IMG/VR virus record: IMGVR_UViG_3300037963_001839 | Coordinates: 1-32,737 of that record | Direction: 5' to 3' (one strand) | Length of the DNA stretch: 32,737 nt | Origin: a virus | Position numbers and translations under genes: made by a program | The notes under the pieces: model-generated | The model's database searches: none | The model's input: the letters and a program-made list of their open reading frames with translations, nothing else | Told to the model about the DNA's origin: nothing | Shown: one piece after another, positions 8,601 to 17,349 of the stretch | Position numbering within the stretch: position 1 is the stretch's first letter | How the letters are laid out: each line of letters starts with the position of its first letter

Positions 8601-11600
8601 CCGTTTCTCACGTCTTTCATCTCTCATTCTAAGATTTGTTTTAGTGATTGCTTCGCTTGCCTTACCTCCTTCGCGGAAATTATCATTCTCCATATAGACT
8701 TGTTGAGTATCTGGATCTATTTTAAGTCCAGCATATAAATAACCTTCTTGATCTAGTCTTTCTTCTGTTGCGGTTTTTTCAACGTCAATCTCCATACGAT
8801 CCGCTAAACCTTGATCCAAAAGCCTTGAGATAGTGCTATATACAGGGTTATCCATTAAAGAAGCAAAAGCATAAATAGCTTCTGCGTTATCTGCTTGCCA
8901 AAAGTTTCTTTGGTAAAGAGCTTTAACATTTTCGCTCGCTTTACTTATATCTCTATTTAAAGTTTCATTCGCTTTTTCAATTGCTGGGTTAGCCCTGTTT
9001 GCTTCTTGTTGAGAAATAGCAACATTTGCTCCTTTTGGTTTACCTTTACCTTCAACGTAATAATGGTTCTGTTTGACGCCTTTTTTCTCGCCAAGTTCTT
9101 TACCAATCATGTCAACGCCTATAGCCCCACCTGAGTGGTTTGTGTATCCAGAGTCAAGTCCACGTCTCTCAGCAACAAAAGCGCTTAAAGCTTCTGCGTG
9201 GTTTGGGCTTTGCTTGCTGTAATACAACAAAGTAGCATTATCCAAAGCTCCAGAATCAATTTGTTGTAGCACCCAGTTGCGTCTTTCCTGTTTAAAGTCG
9301 GTGTGGGCTGTACCTTCTAACCATGCTTTATATTGATCAACACTATCTTGTAAATTTTTAGTTTTTCTTGTGTCTCTAGTTTGTGTTTCAAGGTGACTAA
9401 AAGGATTACCATAGTGTTGTTCACCTTCTTTACGAAGAACATTTATACCTTTGCCCGCAGCCTCATCTGCTTTAACATTTTTAGATACAACAACGGTAGG
9501 GCCTGTGCCCACGCTATCAACTCCGCGATAAAGCGCTGCGATTTGGTTTCTTATTCGCTTATTAAAGGCTTCGTTTACGAAAATTTCTTTTGAAGGAACA
9601 CCCCTTATTTTTTCTAAAAGCTTAGGAAATTGGTTAGTCCAAAAATCTTTTTTCCCAGAGGGGTTGTTATGTGTAAGTTTAGCGTTGCCTGTTTTTTTAA
9701 GAAGAGCCATTGCTTCTGGGTTAGCAGCAAAAGAAGCCCGCATAAGTTTTTCCATTAGTTTTATGTTCCAGTCATTGTCTTTTTTCGGTTCGCCTTTTTT
9801 AAATACTTTACCTTGCTTCCACCTACTATCGTTATAGACTGTTTCATTAAACTGGCCAGTTTTCCAACTTTGATATGCATGTTCAACTGAATAGTACTGT
9901 TTACCATCTACATATTTAAATGGGCGTTTTGCAAAATTACTGAGAGACTCGAAAGTATTTTTGTCTGTAGACCATACATTAATAGTTGTAGGCGAAGTAA
10001 ATTTAGGCTCTGCGTCTCGCGTACCAATAATGGCATGGTCTTTTGTAAGGTCTGGTGCCTTTTTTAATTCTACAAAACCTTTTTTACCTGAAGGTAAATC
10101 TTCAGCAAACATGTCTTGTTGTTTACTAAGTGTTGTCCATTCATACCATTTACCCCCATCAAAAACATATACAGGTTTACCCATGTCAAGAGCCATTTGT
10201 ACAGCCCAACCCGTACCGCCGCTAACGACCTGCTGTGGCACAGTCTCTAAAAGTTCTCTTAATTCAAGGCTTGTTGGTACTGGGTCGCCTTCTTTAACGT
10301 CCATTCCAGCTTTATTCAAAGCTTCTGCTTGCCGCTTGCTAAGTCTACTAGGTTCTAATTTTTCGCCTCTATTACTTATCGCTTGGCTATAAGATACGTT
10401 TTTCTTTCCGTGTCTATACAAAGGTGTATTAACCCATCCATCAGATTGGTTTAAAGGCTTGCCAGCAAAATGTATTTTATATCCTTGTTCTGCCAACAAA
10501 TCTAAAGCTGTATCAAAAGCATCAGCTACATACCCCGCTTCCAAAGTATATTCTGTAGTCAAGCCTCGTCGTTCTTGGTTAACCTGCATTGCAAAATCAA
10601 TTAGAAAACTAATATCTACAGCCTGGTATTTTGTATCTTCCCCTGGTTTTTTGACAGACCAGCGTTCCGCAAGAGCAAATTTTCTTCGTTCAGCTATTCT
10701 GCGTCCAAAACCTTTATTAGATTCTCCTAAGTTTCTTTCTAAAGCAAAAGTAGAACCAATACCTTTTTGAACAATGTTTGAAAGTTCTGCTTGTACGCTA
10801 ATCGTTTCTGATTCAGGGGTTCTTTGTTTTACTATGCCCCACTCGTTGTTTTCGTTAAGCTCTAAACTGTATACTTCTGTAGGGTTGTCTTTAGATTCTT
10901 TAATAAAAGCCTGTAAGGCTTCATTTGGAACACTGTTGATTCTGCCAGTAGTTGCCATTCCAAATTCTTCTATTGTTTTAGAAACCCATGTTGTTCTTTC
11001 TTCCGGTCCTATAATGTCATAAAAATCTTCTTCTAAATTAATACGTGCCCTTCTTGCGGCTGCTTGTTCTTTTGGGTCTTTTATCGCTGCAATAATTGTA
11101 GACGAAGCGACTTGAGAAAAAGACATTGCGGCTTTTTGTTCGCGTCTACGTCTTTGTGCTGCTTGTCTTTCTCTACCAGGTCTTTCAGCGCTTTTTAATC
11201 TTTCTGTAACAATAGTTTGGCCATCGTCCGGGGCATCTTGAATGGTTACTCCTGGCCCAAACTCGTCGAGTACTGGATCTACTCTATCTACAATCTCGCC
11301 TGTTTCGGGGTCAATGTTTTCTTCGCCTTCAAATCCGCGAACCTCGGCTTCTATTTTTTTGTTCCTTGTGTTAACTACCTCTTCTTTAGTTTCCTGTTTA
11401 ACAGTGTAGCCTTCCTCAGCGATTTGTTTTGCGTACTCCTGTTCTAACTTTGCAAGGACTGATTGTTCTTCTTTAGGTTTAAAAGCTTCTTCGTTTGGAA
11501 TACTCTCTGCATGAATCTCGTTTCCATCTTTATCCCTAACTACAACTGCGTCTGTTTGAGACGCATCTTGTTCATAGGTGTACCCTAAATTTTTTCGCAG

Positions 11601-13196
11601 TTGTCCTTCACTAAAACCATTAGCTTGAAAATCATTAGCAAGTGCTTGGCTTTCTGAGTTACTTCTATCATAAATAAAAAACCCTGACCCATCAGGGTCT
11701 ACAACAAAATCTAGTTTAGCGGCTGTTTTATCATCAATAACGCCTTGTTTTTGCAGATTGTTAAGGATGGCCATAAAGTAGCCTGCTTTATCTGCAGCGG
11801 TTTCCGAACCTTGAAAAGGAACCCATACTCCTTTCTTAGGTTTACCAGGAGTTAGCATGTCTCTTGTTTGGGCGGTAAGATCTCTAAGCGACTCTTGTGG
11901 TAATTTAGAAGCTGCTGTAACTTTACCCGACTTTATAGCCTCAACTATGTCACTTGCCCCTTCTACATTACTTCTAGCCAAACCAATAACATTTGCTACA
12001 GCTGAAGTAGGAGCAGATCGAGCACCACCAGCCCAGAATCCAACAAAAGCAGATTCTGCTCTACGTAGGTTTGCGTCTTGTGAAGAATATTCTGGGTCAA
12101 TGGCCATTCTCTGACGAATCAACAATTCTTCTTGTCCAAGTTCTGTTAAACCTTCTTGAGTACCCCCTTGAAGCAGCCCCCCACCAAGACCACGGGCCAT
12201 TTCTTTCATGTAGTTACCAAACTTTTTATCGCCCGTTTTAACAAAATCTTTAGCTGCTCTTTTAAACAAAGCACCTACAAAAAGCTTTTCGCCTAAAGTA
12301 CCCAATACGGCTTGTGGTATACCTAAACCAAGGGCTGCTTTAGCTTCTTCTTTTGTTAATTTATACCCCGCTTCATCATATTCTGCTAACGCTTGAGAAG
12401 AACCTACCACATACTCCTGGCCAAAAGCACCTGCCCAAAAACCTACGTTTGCTGCTGGAAAATTAGCTATGGCTTGAACTGATGCAGGGCGTCCTAAGTT
12501 AGCGGCTTGTCCAGCTCTAGCTACATTTAAATAATTTACGTATTGTCCTGATTTTTTCGCTGTCTCATATGCCGCATCTAAAATGGCTTTTTCATTTACG
12601 TTTAATGCTGCTCCTTTACCTGCTTTATGTAGAGCATGTTTTTTAACAATGCTCGCCATCATGTCGTTTGTAACTTTCTTAGAAGCCGAAGATAATACTC
12701 CTTTACCTATAGTCGCAACGGCACCTCCAGCAAAGCCTGACGCAATAGAAGACACAGCCATAGGAGTAAACTGTCCTATGCCTTTTATGACTTGCTCAAA
12801 AAAACCTTCTACCGTAGGCTCCTCAACAAAAGCACTAAACTCTCCAAGGTCTCCTAAAATTTTGCCTGATGTTTGGCTTAATACTTCGGCTTGGTTTAGT
12901 CTTTTTTGTGCTTGCTCTTCGTCACCTTTTATGAGGTTGTAAATAGCACCAAACCTTTTTACATCTCCTTCAAGTTGTTGAGCCCCCGCCTCTGCTGCGG
13001 CACCAAAAGTTTCGCCTAGCGTATAACCCAGTTGCATGTCCTGCGGCGCAGGCGCATACGCTGCTTCTGTCGCTATTTGTGTTTCTCGTAGCATGTTTGC
13101 CACAGCGCTCTGTGGTTTCATTGCTTGTTCTGTAACTAATAAAGATTGGTTAAGAAGGCTTGCTACTGGGCTCGGCTTGCTTTTATTAACTGCCAC
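5619..13196 (-). CDS. Giant polyvalent virion protein with SLOG-like, NADAR, DUF4326-like and HEIGH peptidase domains
   Basis: About 2,525 aa from a GTG with AAGG upstream, two bases after the previous stop. An upstream in-frame TTG at 13223 overlaps that gene and has no clear Shine-Dalgarno. Order of segments: Ala/Gly-rich helical N-terminus (to about 420); charged linker; Rossmann/SLOG-like segment with VVSGGTGWAVQ at 990-1000 and KPVYVFD; NADAR (YbiA/DUF1768) domain about 1070-1198 with LSNF and SVEHAYQSWK (Glu1105); DUF4326-like domain about 1232-1344 with HYGNPFSH at 1261; second SLOG-like segment with HSGGAIGVD at 1354-1362; zinc-peptidase HEIGH at 1673-1677; helical C-terminal region with hydrophobic stretches near 2181-2206 and 2409-2431. 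Its position after the internal protein genes suggests packaging and ejection with the DNA, as proposed for phage polyvalent proteins. Individual enzymatic roles are inferred from motifs. Confidence 0.85.
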   Translation of the reverse strand: MAVNKSKPSPVASLLNQSLLVTEQAMKPQSAVANMLRETQIATEAAYAPAPQDMQLGYTLGETFGAAAEAGAQQLEGDVKRFGAIYNLIKGDEEQAQKRLNQAEVLSQTSGKILGDLGEFSAFVEEPTVEGFFEQVIKGIGQFTPMAVSSIASGFAGGAVATIGKGVLSSASKKVTNDMMASIVKKHALHKAGKGAALNVNEKAILDAAYETAKKSGQYVNYLNVARAGQAANLGRPASVQAIANFPAANVGFWAGAFGQEYVVGSSQALAEYDEAGYKLTKEEAKAALGLGIPQAVLGTLGEKLFVGALFKRAAKDFVKTGDKKFGNYMKEMARGLGGGLLQGGTQEGLTELGQEELLIRQRMAIDPEYSSQDANLRRAESAFVGFWAGGARSAPTSAVANVIGLARSNVEGASDIVEAIKSGKVTAASKLPQESLRDLTAQTRDMLTPGKPKKGVWVPFQGSETAADKAGYFMAILNNLQKQGVIDDKTAAKLDFVVDPDGSGFFIYDRSNSESQALANDFQANGFSEGQLRKNLGYTYEQDASQTDAVVVRDKDGNEIHAESIPNEEAFKPKEEQSVLAKLEQEYAKQIAEEGYTVKQETKEEVVNTRNKKIEAEVRGFEGEENIDPETGEIVDRVDPVLDEFGPGVTIQDAPDDGQTIVTERLKSAERPGRERQAAQRRRREQKAAMSFSQVASSTIIAAIKDPKEQAAARRARINLEEDFYDIIGPEERTTWVSKTIEEFGMATTGRINSVPNEALQAFIKESKDNPTEVYSLELNENNEWGIVKQRTPESETISVQAELSNIVQKGIGSTFALERNLGESNKGFGRRIAERRKFALAERWSVKKPGEDTKYQAVDISFLIDFAMQVNQERRGLTTEYTLEAGYVADAFDTALDLLAEQGYKIHFAGKPLNQSDGWVNTPLYRHGKKNVSYSQAISNRGEKLEPSRLSKRQAEALNKAGMDVKEGDPVPTSLELRELLETVPQQVVSGGTGWAVQMALDMGKPVYVFDGGKWYEWTTLSKQQDMFAEDLPSGKKGFVELKKAPDLTKDHAIIGTRDAEPKFTSPTTINVWSTDKNTFESLSNFAKRPFKYVDGKQYYSVEHAYQSWKTGQFNETVYNDSRWKQGKVFKKGEPKKDNDWNIKLMEKLMRASFAANPEAMALLKKTGNAKLTHNNPSGKKDFWTNQFPKLLEKIRGVPSKEIFVNEAFNKRIRNQIAALYRGVDSVGTGPTVVVSKNVKADEAAGKGINVLRKEGEQHYGNPFSHLETQTRDTRKTKNLQDSVDQYKAWLEGTAHTDFKQERRNWVLQQIDSGALDNATLLYYSKQSPNHAEALSAFVAERRGLDSGYTNHSGGAIGVDMIGKELGEKKGVKQNHYYVEGKGKPKGANVAISQQEANRANPAIEKANETLNRDISKASENVKALYQRNFWQADNAEAIYAFASLMDNPVYSTISRLLDQGLADRMEIDVEKTATEERLDQEGYLYAGLKIDPDTQQVYMENDNFREGGKASEAITKTNLRMRDERREKRGLGSPTVFGPSQKEATTPKEKTFVGNDIEAVFKGIIPVLGGITRQFFGRRNLTVLSIQQVLKEGGIRLNAGEGYIEAGGKFKFDGKEHKASDILKMLATDMQAGNKNGKWIKFADTEVILINLPKNATPIQLQKALLALGHEIGHSIYNQAIENAVVNKNMRQRLQKAFEADKKRVGTVAYEGKYGFEEWFSDQMGTWLLKEMQAGPKGTTKATNAVDSFFKRLAKKLIGVFKQLDQLLQKRFTLNMDFDAYVSELSEAIRDSKNPISIEQEIEIRDMVDDVASGVHDAYMPKPLRVRIKNKAVQTLKTMGELLPTDRRHWGVEYLFLPAHNVLKRVLTRAGLDPAFADMIYNPSQSKAATGTLNGRISLMYMRLNELGKLAPQKKNGEPDIDAWEATLKEAEDDTLAYGQLSPEAKKVRRFLEDFYKDNIEGKDPLIKFRENFYPRIINMEALLDNENGERAALASVIVKHNKMPLEAAEAYVEKMLQENERNPDDPQDTVSEVSLGMAKERSDVFTKIPNKDLRDIGVLQDPYVALVTYVQDMTKRIDYKERVTAQVTQADIDNAKKLAKETRQKNLNLKANEKLDNPLGFLLKSDVKVGQEFNGWQASEIHINRIADPRERAKARNAVRSMLGVVGGIKSKPLRQLNNFILAFNVVTMLTFAALASLPDLGGTVLRSKDFGAIKTFGQQMRKYFNNREQARAFARDVGVVSFDSLNTMYLNAAELGFMGDWSKFATEKFFIATGLEAYTKFTRVFAAGMGEQFLVTKAADNSDIATRHLEELQITREDIKKWVKNGRSFETAEGEKVRAAIARFVDESIMRPNSAERPGWASSPHFAVVWQLKSFFYAYGKNIIGGTLREANNRYSEDGKLTSAAIPLVLGATALLPLTMLGLEIRELIKYFGRGMDPAVFRSDNMTWPQYTGEIIDRSGALGAFGLIIPMLDAGKYGGQWWVPPLGPTAERVEKLMNGKVRGKDFLPFYDLGAGELLGL

Positions 13197-13197
13197 A

Positions 13198-15507
13198 CTA
13201 ACCTTGTCCTGCGTTTTGGGCAACTACCGCAGAAAAAATAGTAGCTGTCGCTTGTTTGCCAAGTTCAGTGGACATTTTATAAGTTGAAATTTTACTTCCT
13301 CGGCCATCTCTTGATTTAAAGTGGTCAATTTTACCGCCCTTCTCCAAATATTGTGGGTCTGTTATTTCTTTACCGTTTTCGTCATAAGCTGCCATATTCG
13401 GAAGAAGTGTATAAGCTCCAGTTGCAGGGTCTTGAGCAAACGTAGCAGTCAATATTTCTTTCCAAAGAGGCGCTTCAGCGTTGTCAATCATATAAGTATT
13501 AAAAATTTGCATTTGAATATTTGAGACTTGAGTAAGATCTTGTAAAAGCTCAGGAGTATACTTTCCTCCATTCTGTGCCACAGCTGTTGCGATTCTAGCC
13601 TGTTCTGCCATTATTAAAGGTGCTGCCTTTTTATAGTTACCTGCTTGGAAAAAAGTAAAACTGCCATCGTCTTCTTTTTCTTCAAACATCTCGGTTCTAA
13701 AATTGTTTCCTTCTGGGGTTAAAGAGCCAGCTCTGTCTTCTTGTTTATCATAATATTCTTGCCACTGTCTTTCAGAGTTGCTTCTAGAAGTTGCTGAATT
13801 TGCCTGATTTACTTTTAACGTTTCTCCTGCCAAAGACCACATTCCAGTTTCCAAAAACACAGGCATTGACTGAATCATTTGTTGATAAATTTTCCTATCC
13901 TCTCGAATAGAAGCTAAATAATTAATCATAACCGACGACCTATCTGTTTTAGACATTCTCATCATGTTGCCGTTATGTACTTGTGTGTTAAAGTCGACAA
14001 GCGCTTGTTCCTTTTCAGCTGAAAGTGTTTTAGCCTTATCTAACTCAGCTTCCAAAGCTTCTATGTCTTTATTTACAACTGCTTCAGCCGCTTTTGCTGG
14101 ATCTGCGTCTCCCACACCTTCGTTAAGTAAGTCTTTTTCTTCTTTTGGTATAGTTTTTCCAAAAAGGGTATTAGAGTCATTCATATATTTTTTAGAAAAA
14201 GCAACAGGGTCTGCATTAAACTCTGCTCTTGCTTCAGGGTTTGTTTTAAACACTTCGTCTAGTTTTTTCTTGTTTCCTGTATACCAAGCTTTTGCTTCTT
14301 GTACTTGTGTTTGCCCTCTTTCAGCCATTGCTCTTCTAAAAGCAGGTTCTGCTTCTAAGTGCATTGCGTTTAAAGTCTCAGCAGTTTGTTTTTTAGACAA
14401 CGCGTCTAATCTATTACGTTCGTTTGGGCTAAGGCTAAGGTATTGCTCCTCGGTTAAATTTTTAGGTTTAAGTCCAGGTGTTTCAAGGTATCCGTCTTTT
14501 TGTTGTATCGGAGAAGGTCTCATAGTAACAACCCTACCCTGCGATTGTAGTCTGCCTTCTGTGTTTTCATTGAAAAGCAAACCAGCAAGCTCTTCTCCCA
14601 TAGGCAAAGAGCCATCTTCTTTTATACCGTACCCAGCACCATAATTAACTACATTATCTTCAATTGGTGTTGGATCGGCTTTAGCCGTTTCTAAAGCTGC
14701 TTCGGCTGCAGTTACGCCTTCTTGTGCTGCGGTTGCTTCGCCTTCAAGTATTTTTAAGCGTTCTTGTCTAGAAACCCCCTCATTAAAAAGATTTGCTTCA
14801 CTTTCATTAAAAAAACGAAGGTTTGTGTCAATGCCTGCTTGATCCGCTTTTGTTTTTTTATAAACCCGCATAAGATCATCTATTTTTGATAGAGGAATAG
14901 CGCCTACCGCTTCTAAGTCTACAGCTTCTGCTCCACCTTCTGCGGCTATTTCGTTTTCATCTCTGCCACTAGTTGTCATGTTATTTGTACGAATATTTCC
15001 GGTTTCAGGGTCAACTGTTCTAACTTTTGGAATAATAAAAATTTCGCCGTTTTCATCTTTGTATAGTGTTGAGTTTGTCTCATCTAACCTTTTTCCAGGC
15101 CCTAAAAACTCGCTTGCCATCCCACTTAAATTTACATAATCATAAAATTTATCTTCGCCCAAAAGTGCAAAAATATCTGTGGCTTTCATGCCGTACGTCC
15201 CTTCATCCACTTCTTGTCGCCTATAAAAATCCTCTGCATAAGATTTAAAATCGTCGCTAAGAGACATATCTTCTGGTTTTGCGTTTGGGTCTTTACTTAT
15301 CCAGGCACTAGTCTGCTCTTTAGTATGTTGTCCAGTACGAAGATTTTGTTCTAGTTGGTTTAAAGCCATTTGTTCAATTTCAAAAGTGTCACGAAAGGCT
15401 CGCTCTGCTGCTTGTTGTTCTTGCTCTCTGTTATCCAAAATAATAGCAAGATCCGTCGCATCATTACGCGGGTTCATTTGGTTAGCAATGTTATCGAATA
15501 ATCCCAT
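13198..15507 (-). CDS. Large helical internal/ejected virion protein
   Basis: This 769-aa protein begins MGLFDNIANQMNPRNDATDL. It is largely alpha-helical and rich in Ala, Glu, Gln and Lys. Heptad-like runs near residues 245-275 and 490-520 suggest coiled coils. There are no Cys clusters, signal peptide or clear membrane segments, and no catalytic motif I can name. The ATG follows the previous stop by only two bases with no strong Shine-Dalgarno, so translational coupling is likely. In podoviruses the genes between the adaptors and the fibres at this point code for internal core proteins that are ejected into the cell; that role is inferred from order and size. I do not recognise a family by sequence. 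Confidence 0.7.
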   Translation of the reverse strand: MGLFDNIANQMNPRNDATDLAIILDNREQEQQAAERAFRDTFEIEQMALNQLEQNLRTGQHTKEQTSAWISKDPNAKPEDMSLSDDFKSYAEDFYRRQEVDEGTYGMKATDIFALLGEDKFYDYVNLSGMASEFLGPGKRLDETNSTLYKDENGEIFIIPKVRTVDPETGNIRTNNMTTSGRDENEIAAEGGAEAVDLEAVGAIPLSKIDDLMRVYKKTKADQAGIDTNLRFFNESEANLFNEGVSRQERLKILEGEATAAQEGVTAAEAALETAKADPTPIEDNVVNYGAGYGIKEDGSLPMGEELAGLLFNENTEGRLQSQGRVVTMRPSPIQQKDGYLETPGLKPKNLTEEQYLSLSPNERNRLDALSKKQTAETLNAMHLEAEPAFRRAMAERGQTQVQEAKAWYTGNKKKLDEVFKTNPEARAEFNADPVAFSKKYMNDSNTLFGKTIPKEEKDLLNEGVGDADPAKAAEAVVNKDIEALEAELDKAKTLSAEKEQALVDFNTQVHNGNMMRMSKTDRSSVMINYLASIREDRKIYQQMIQSMPVFLETGMWSLAGETLKVNQANSATSRSNSERQWQEYYDKQEDRAGSLTPEGNNFRTEMFEEKEDDGSFTFFQAGNYKKAAPLIMAEQARIATAVAQNGGKYTPELLQDLTQVSNIQMQIFNTYMIDNAEAPLWKEILTATFAQDPATGAYTLLPNMAAYDENGKEITDPQYLEKGGKIDHFKSRDGRGSKISTYKMSTELGKQATATIFSAVVAQNAGQG

Positions 15508-15509
15508 AT

Positions 15510-16265
15510 CTATATTAAAAATGCAGCAAGAGCAGTGCCCATGCTACCTATCATTGAGTTTCTTTGTGCTTTACTTTGCGCTTTAGCTTGTTCAAACGCA
15601 TTTCTACGCATCACAGCATTTTCACCTGCTGATCCTAGCTGAGACAAAGAGCTTCTATTTACGCCCTGTCCAATATTTATTAAGTCTCCTAAAAGCTGCA
15701 TGTTTTGTTCTCTTTGTGCCAAACGAGCATTTGTTAGTCCGCCCGCTAAATTTAAGGCTGCTCCTCGTTGTATATCTCGTTCAGCCTCGGCTTCTTCTGC
15801 CATTGTGCTCGTGTAGCCGTATCTTTTTCTATTTCTTTCGGCTATTTCTTTAGCTAGTCGTGTTTGCGTTTCTACATCCTCTGGCACTGCGTCAATTAAA
15901 GAAGTATCATCTCTCGCAGCAATTAAAGCATTTTCAAAGTCTCTAAAATTAGTTATATAACTATCATATTGGCTCTGTGCCACATTTGCCATTGTTTTAT
16001 CTGGGTCAGATACAGGAGGAAGGCTAGAAGAGTTATATCCAGCTTGTGTGTTTTCATAGTTTAAAGTACCAATGTTTGCACTGCCTGTTGGTGCAGCTGA
16101 AGTGCCTGGAGCTGCTTGTTGAGAACTAACTAATCCAGCAGTTCCGCCCCCTACAGTCCAATTGCCATGGGGGCCTGCTTGTTGTGTATACCCCATAAAC
16201 GAGTCTATATAATCAGGGTAAGTAGACATTTGCTGTGGAGCTGTAGATGTTCTTTTCTTAGGCAT
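15510..16265 (-). CDS. Probable internal virion protein (251 aa)
   Basis: The first 90 residues are low-complexity (Gly/Ala/Ser/Gln/Tyr-rich, PQQM, QQAGPHGNW, GGGTAGL). They are followed by a helical region with ETQTRLAKEIAERNRKRYGY and REQNMQLLGDLINIGQ. The C-terminus MIGSMGTALAAFLI is short and hydrophobic. The ATG overlaps the preceding stop (TAATG). The disordered head, helical body and hydrophobic tip resemble small ejection proteins of podoviruses in general design, similar in role to T7 gp14, though no direct homology is visible. Its position between another small Ala/Gln-rich protein and the 769-aa protein supports a virion-internal or membrane-contacting role. Confidence 0.65.
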   Translation of the reverse strand: MPKKRTSTAPQQMSTYPDYIDSFMGYTQQAGPHGNWTVGGGTAGLVSSQQAAPGTSAAPTGSANIGTLNYENTQAGYNSSSLPPVSDPDKTMANVAQSQYDSYITNFRDFENALIAARDDTSLIDAVPEDVETQTRLAKEIAERNRKRYGYTSTMAEEAEAERDIQRGAALNLAGGLTNARLAQREQNMQLLGDLINIGQGVNRSSLSQLGSAGENAVMRRNAFEQAKAQSKAQRNSMIGSMGTALAAFLI

Positions 16266-16906
16266 TATCCACCTGGGTAGTATTTGGGTCCTTTTTTACC
16301 AAAAGAACCTATGGTTGTATATCCTATCCTACGTTCACCCGCCTCGTCTTTATCCTCAAACATTTGACCTCTAGAATACCTCCAATCACCTGTTTGAGAT
16401 TTATTACTCATGGCTTGTTGGAAACCAGCCCTACCAAGATCAAACATCATATTGTTCCTGGACAGACGAACATCTTGTTTAGCTTTTGCTTTAGCTAACC
16501 CTTCAGACCTAGCTAAACGTGACGCTTGTGCCAAAGCATCACCAGCATCAGCTGCTTGCCCACGTGCTGTACCAAGTACACCTACCTGCTGAGCAGTTTT
16601 AACGCCTTTTGCTGCTTGGTTAGCAGACAACATCTGTCCTACGGCTCCGGAAGCAAGGTTACGAGCTTGGCCAAGACCTTGCACTAAACCCAAATTACTC
16701 TGTCCGGTAAGCGCTTGCATAGTATCAGCTTGTGCTCGACCCCTTAGCGTAGGTGCAACTTTTTCAGTGGCTGCTTGGTCTCGCATTTCTACTAATAAAG
16801 GATCATACGTTTTTTGAAAATAACGCTGGTCCGCAGCTGCTATAGCTGCTTGTGTTTTCTCCGTTTCGCTCGGCTGATAGTCTTGTTGTTTAGGTTTACT
16901 TCCCAT
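16265..16906 (-). CDS. Probable internal virion protein (213 aa)
   Basis: This Ala/Gln-rich helical protein starts MGSKPKQQDYQPSETEKTQ. It has a central run with QADTMQALTGQSNLGLVQGLGQ and repeated Ala-Gln segments, then a Gly/Tyr/Lys-rich C-terminus (IGYTTIGSFGKKGPKYYPGG). Its start overlaps the stop of the GNAT-like gene (TAATG) and its stop overlaps the next start, so the three are translationally linked. Design and position resemble small internal or ejection proteins of podoviruses. No catalytic motif is visible. Confidence 0.65.
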   Translation of the reverse strand: MGSKPKQQDYQPSETEKTQAAIAAADQRYFQKTYDPLLVEMRDQAATEKVAPTLRGRAQADTMQALTGQSNLGLVQGLGQARNLASGAVGQMLSANQAAKGVKTAQQVGVLGTARGQAADAGDALAQASRLARSEGLAKAKAKQDVRLSRNNMMFDLGRAGFQQAMSNKSQTGDWRYSRGQMFEDKDEAGERRIGYTTIGSFGKKGPKYYPGG

Positions 16907-17349
16907 TACATCTCTTTTCTATACACTTGCATTATGGGTTCATACCCATGCCTCTTTGCAGCTTTAGTCCATCCTTTCCTACTAGAATGAAACTCAACTG
17001 CCGAAACATTACATTCCTCTGCAAGTTTATCCAAGAAAATAAATCCATTATCCTTGTGGTTAAATTTAGGATTTTGATACGTAGCCCATAAGAACAAAGT
17101 AGGTTGTCCTCCTGCGTCCTGAATAAACGACGTAATAATAAATCCAGCATAATAATCTTTTTCATACCCTATAAATAAATCTGCACTTCCAACTTTTAAA
17201 GCTGCATAAATATCTGCAGGTATCCAATCCGCATATGATTTTTTTCTTATTTTATGGAGATCCTGTTCTATGCGCTCATATGCAACACGCACATCTTCTA
17301 CAGGTATGTGTTCAAACACGACTCCATTAATAGTCGATCTCCGTACCAT
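16906..17349 (-). CDS. GNAT-fold-like protein in the virion cluster
   Basis: This 147-aa protein carries strands YEKDYYAGFIITSF and QPTLFLWATYQNP, followed by FLDKLAEECNVSAVEFHSSR and GWTKAAKRHGYEPIMQVYRKEM. The final helix-strand pattern (EFxSxRxGWxxAAxRxGYxPxxxxYxKE) is characteristic of GNAT-like proteins found among structural genes of T7-like and related podoviruses. The classic acetyl-CoA loop (Q/RxxGxG/A) is not obvious, so an enzymatic role is uncertain and a structural or internal-protein role is possible. The start overlaps the adaptor gene by 23 bases; the stop overlaps the next start. Family membership is by pattern; substrate unknown. Confidence 0.7.
   Translation of the reverse strand: MVRRSTINGVVFEHIPVEDVRVAYERIEQDLHKIRKKSYADWIPADIYAALKVGSADLFIGYEKDYYAGFIITSFIQDAGGQPTLFLWATYQNPKFNHKDNGFIFLDKLAEECNVSAVEFHSSRKGWTKAAKRHGYEPIMQVYRKEM

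Noticed and set aside
13964-14644. A 226-codon plus-strand frame inside the 769-aa gene
   Set aside because: It is antisense to a clearly coding gene, and its Ser/Leu/Phe/Ala-rich product is what the complement of a helical Glu/Ala-rich protein gives.
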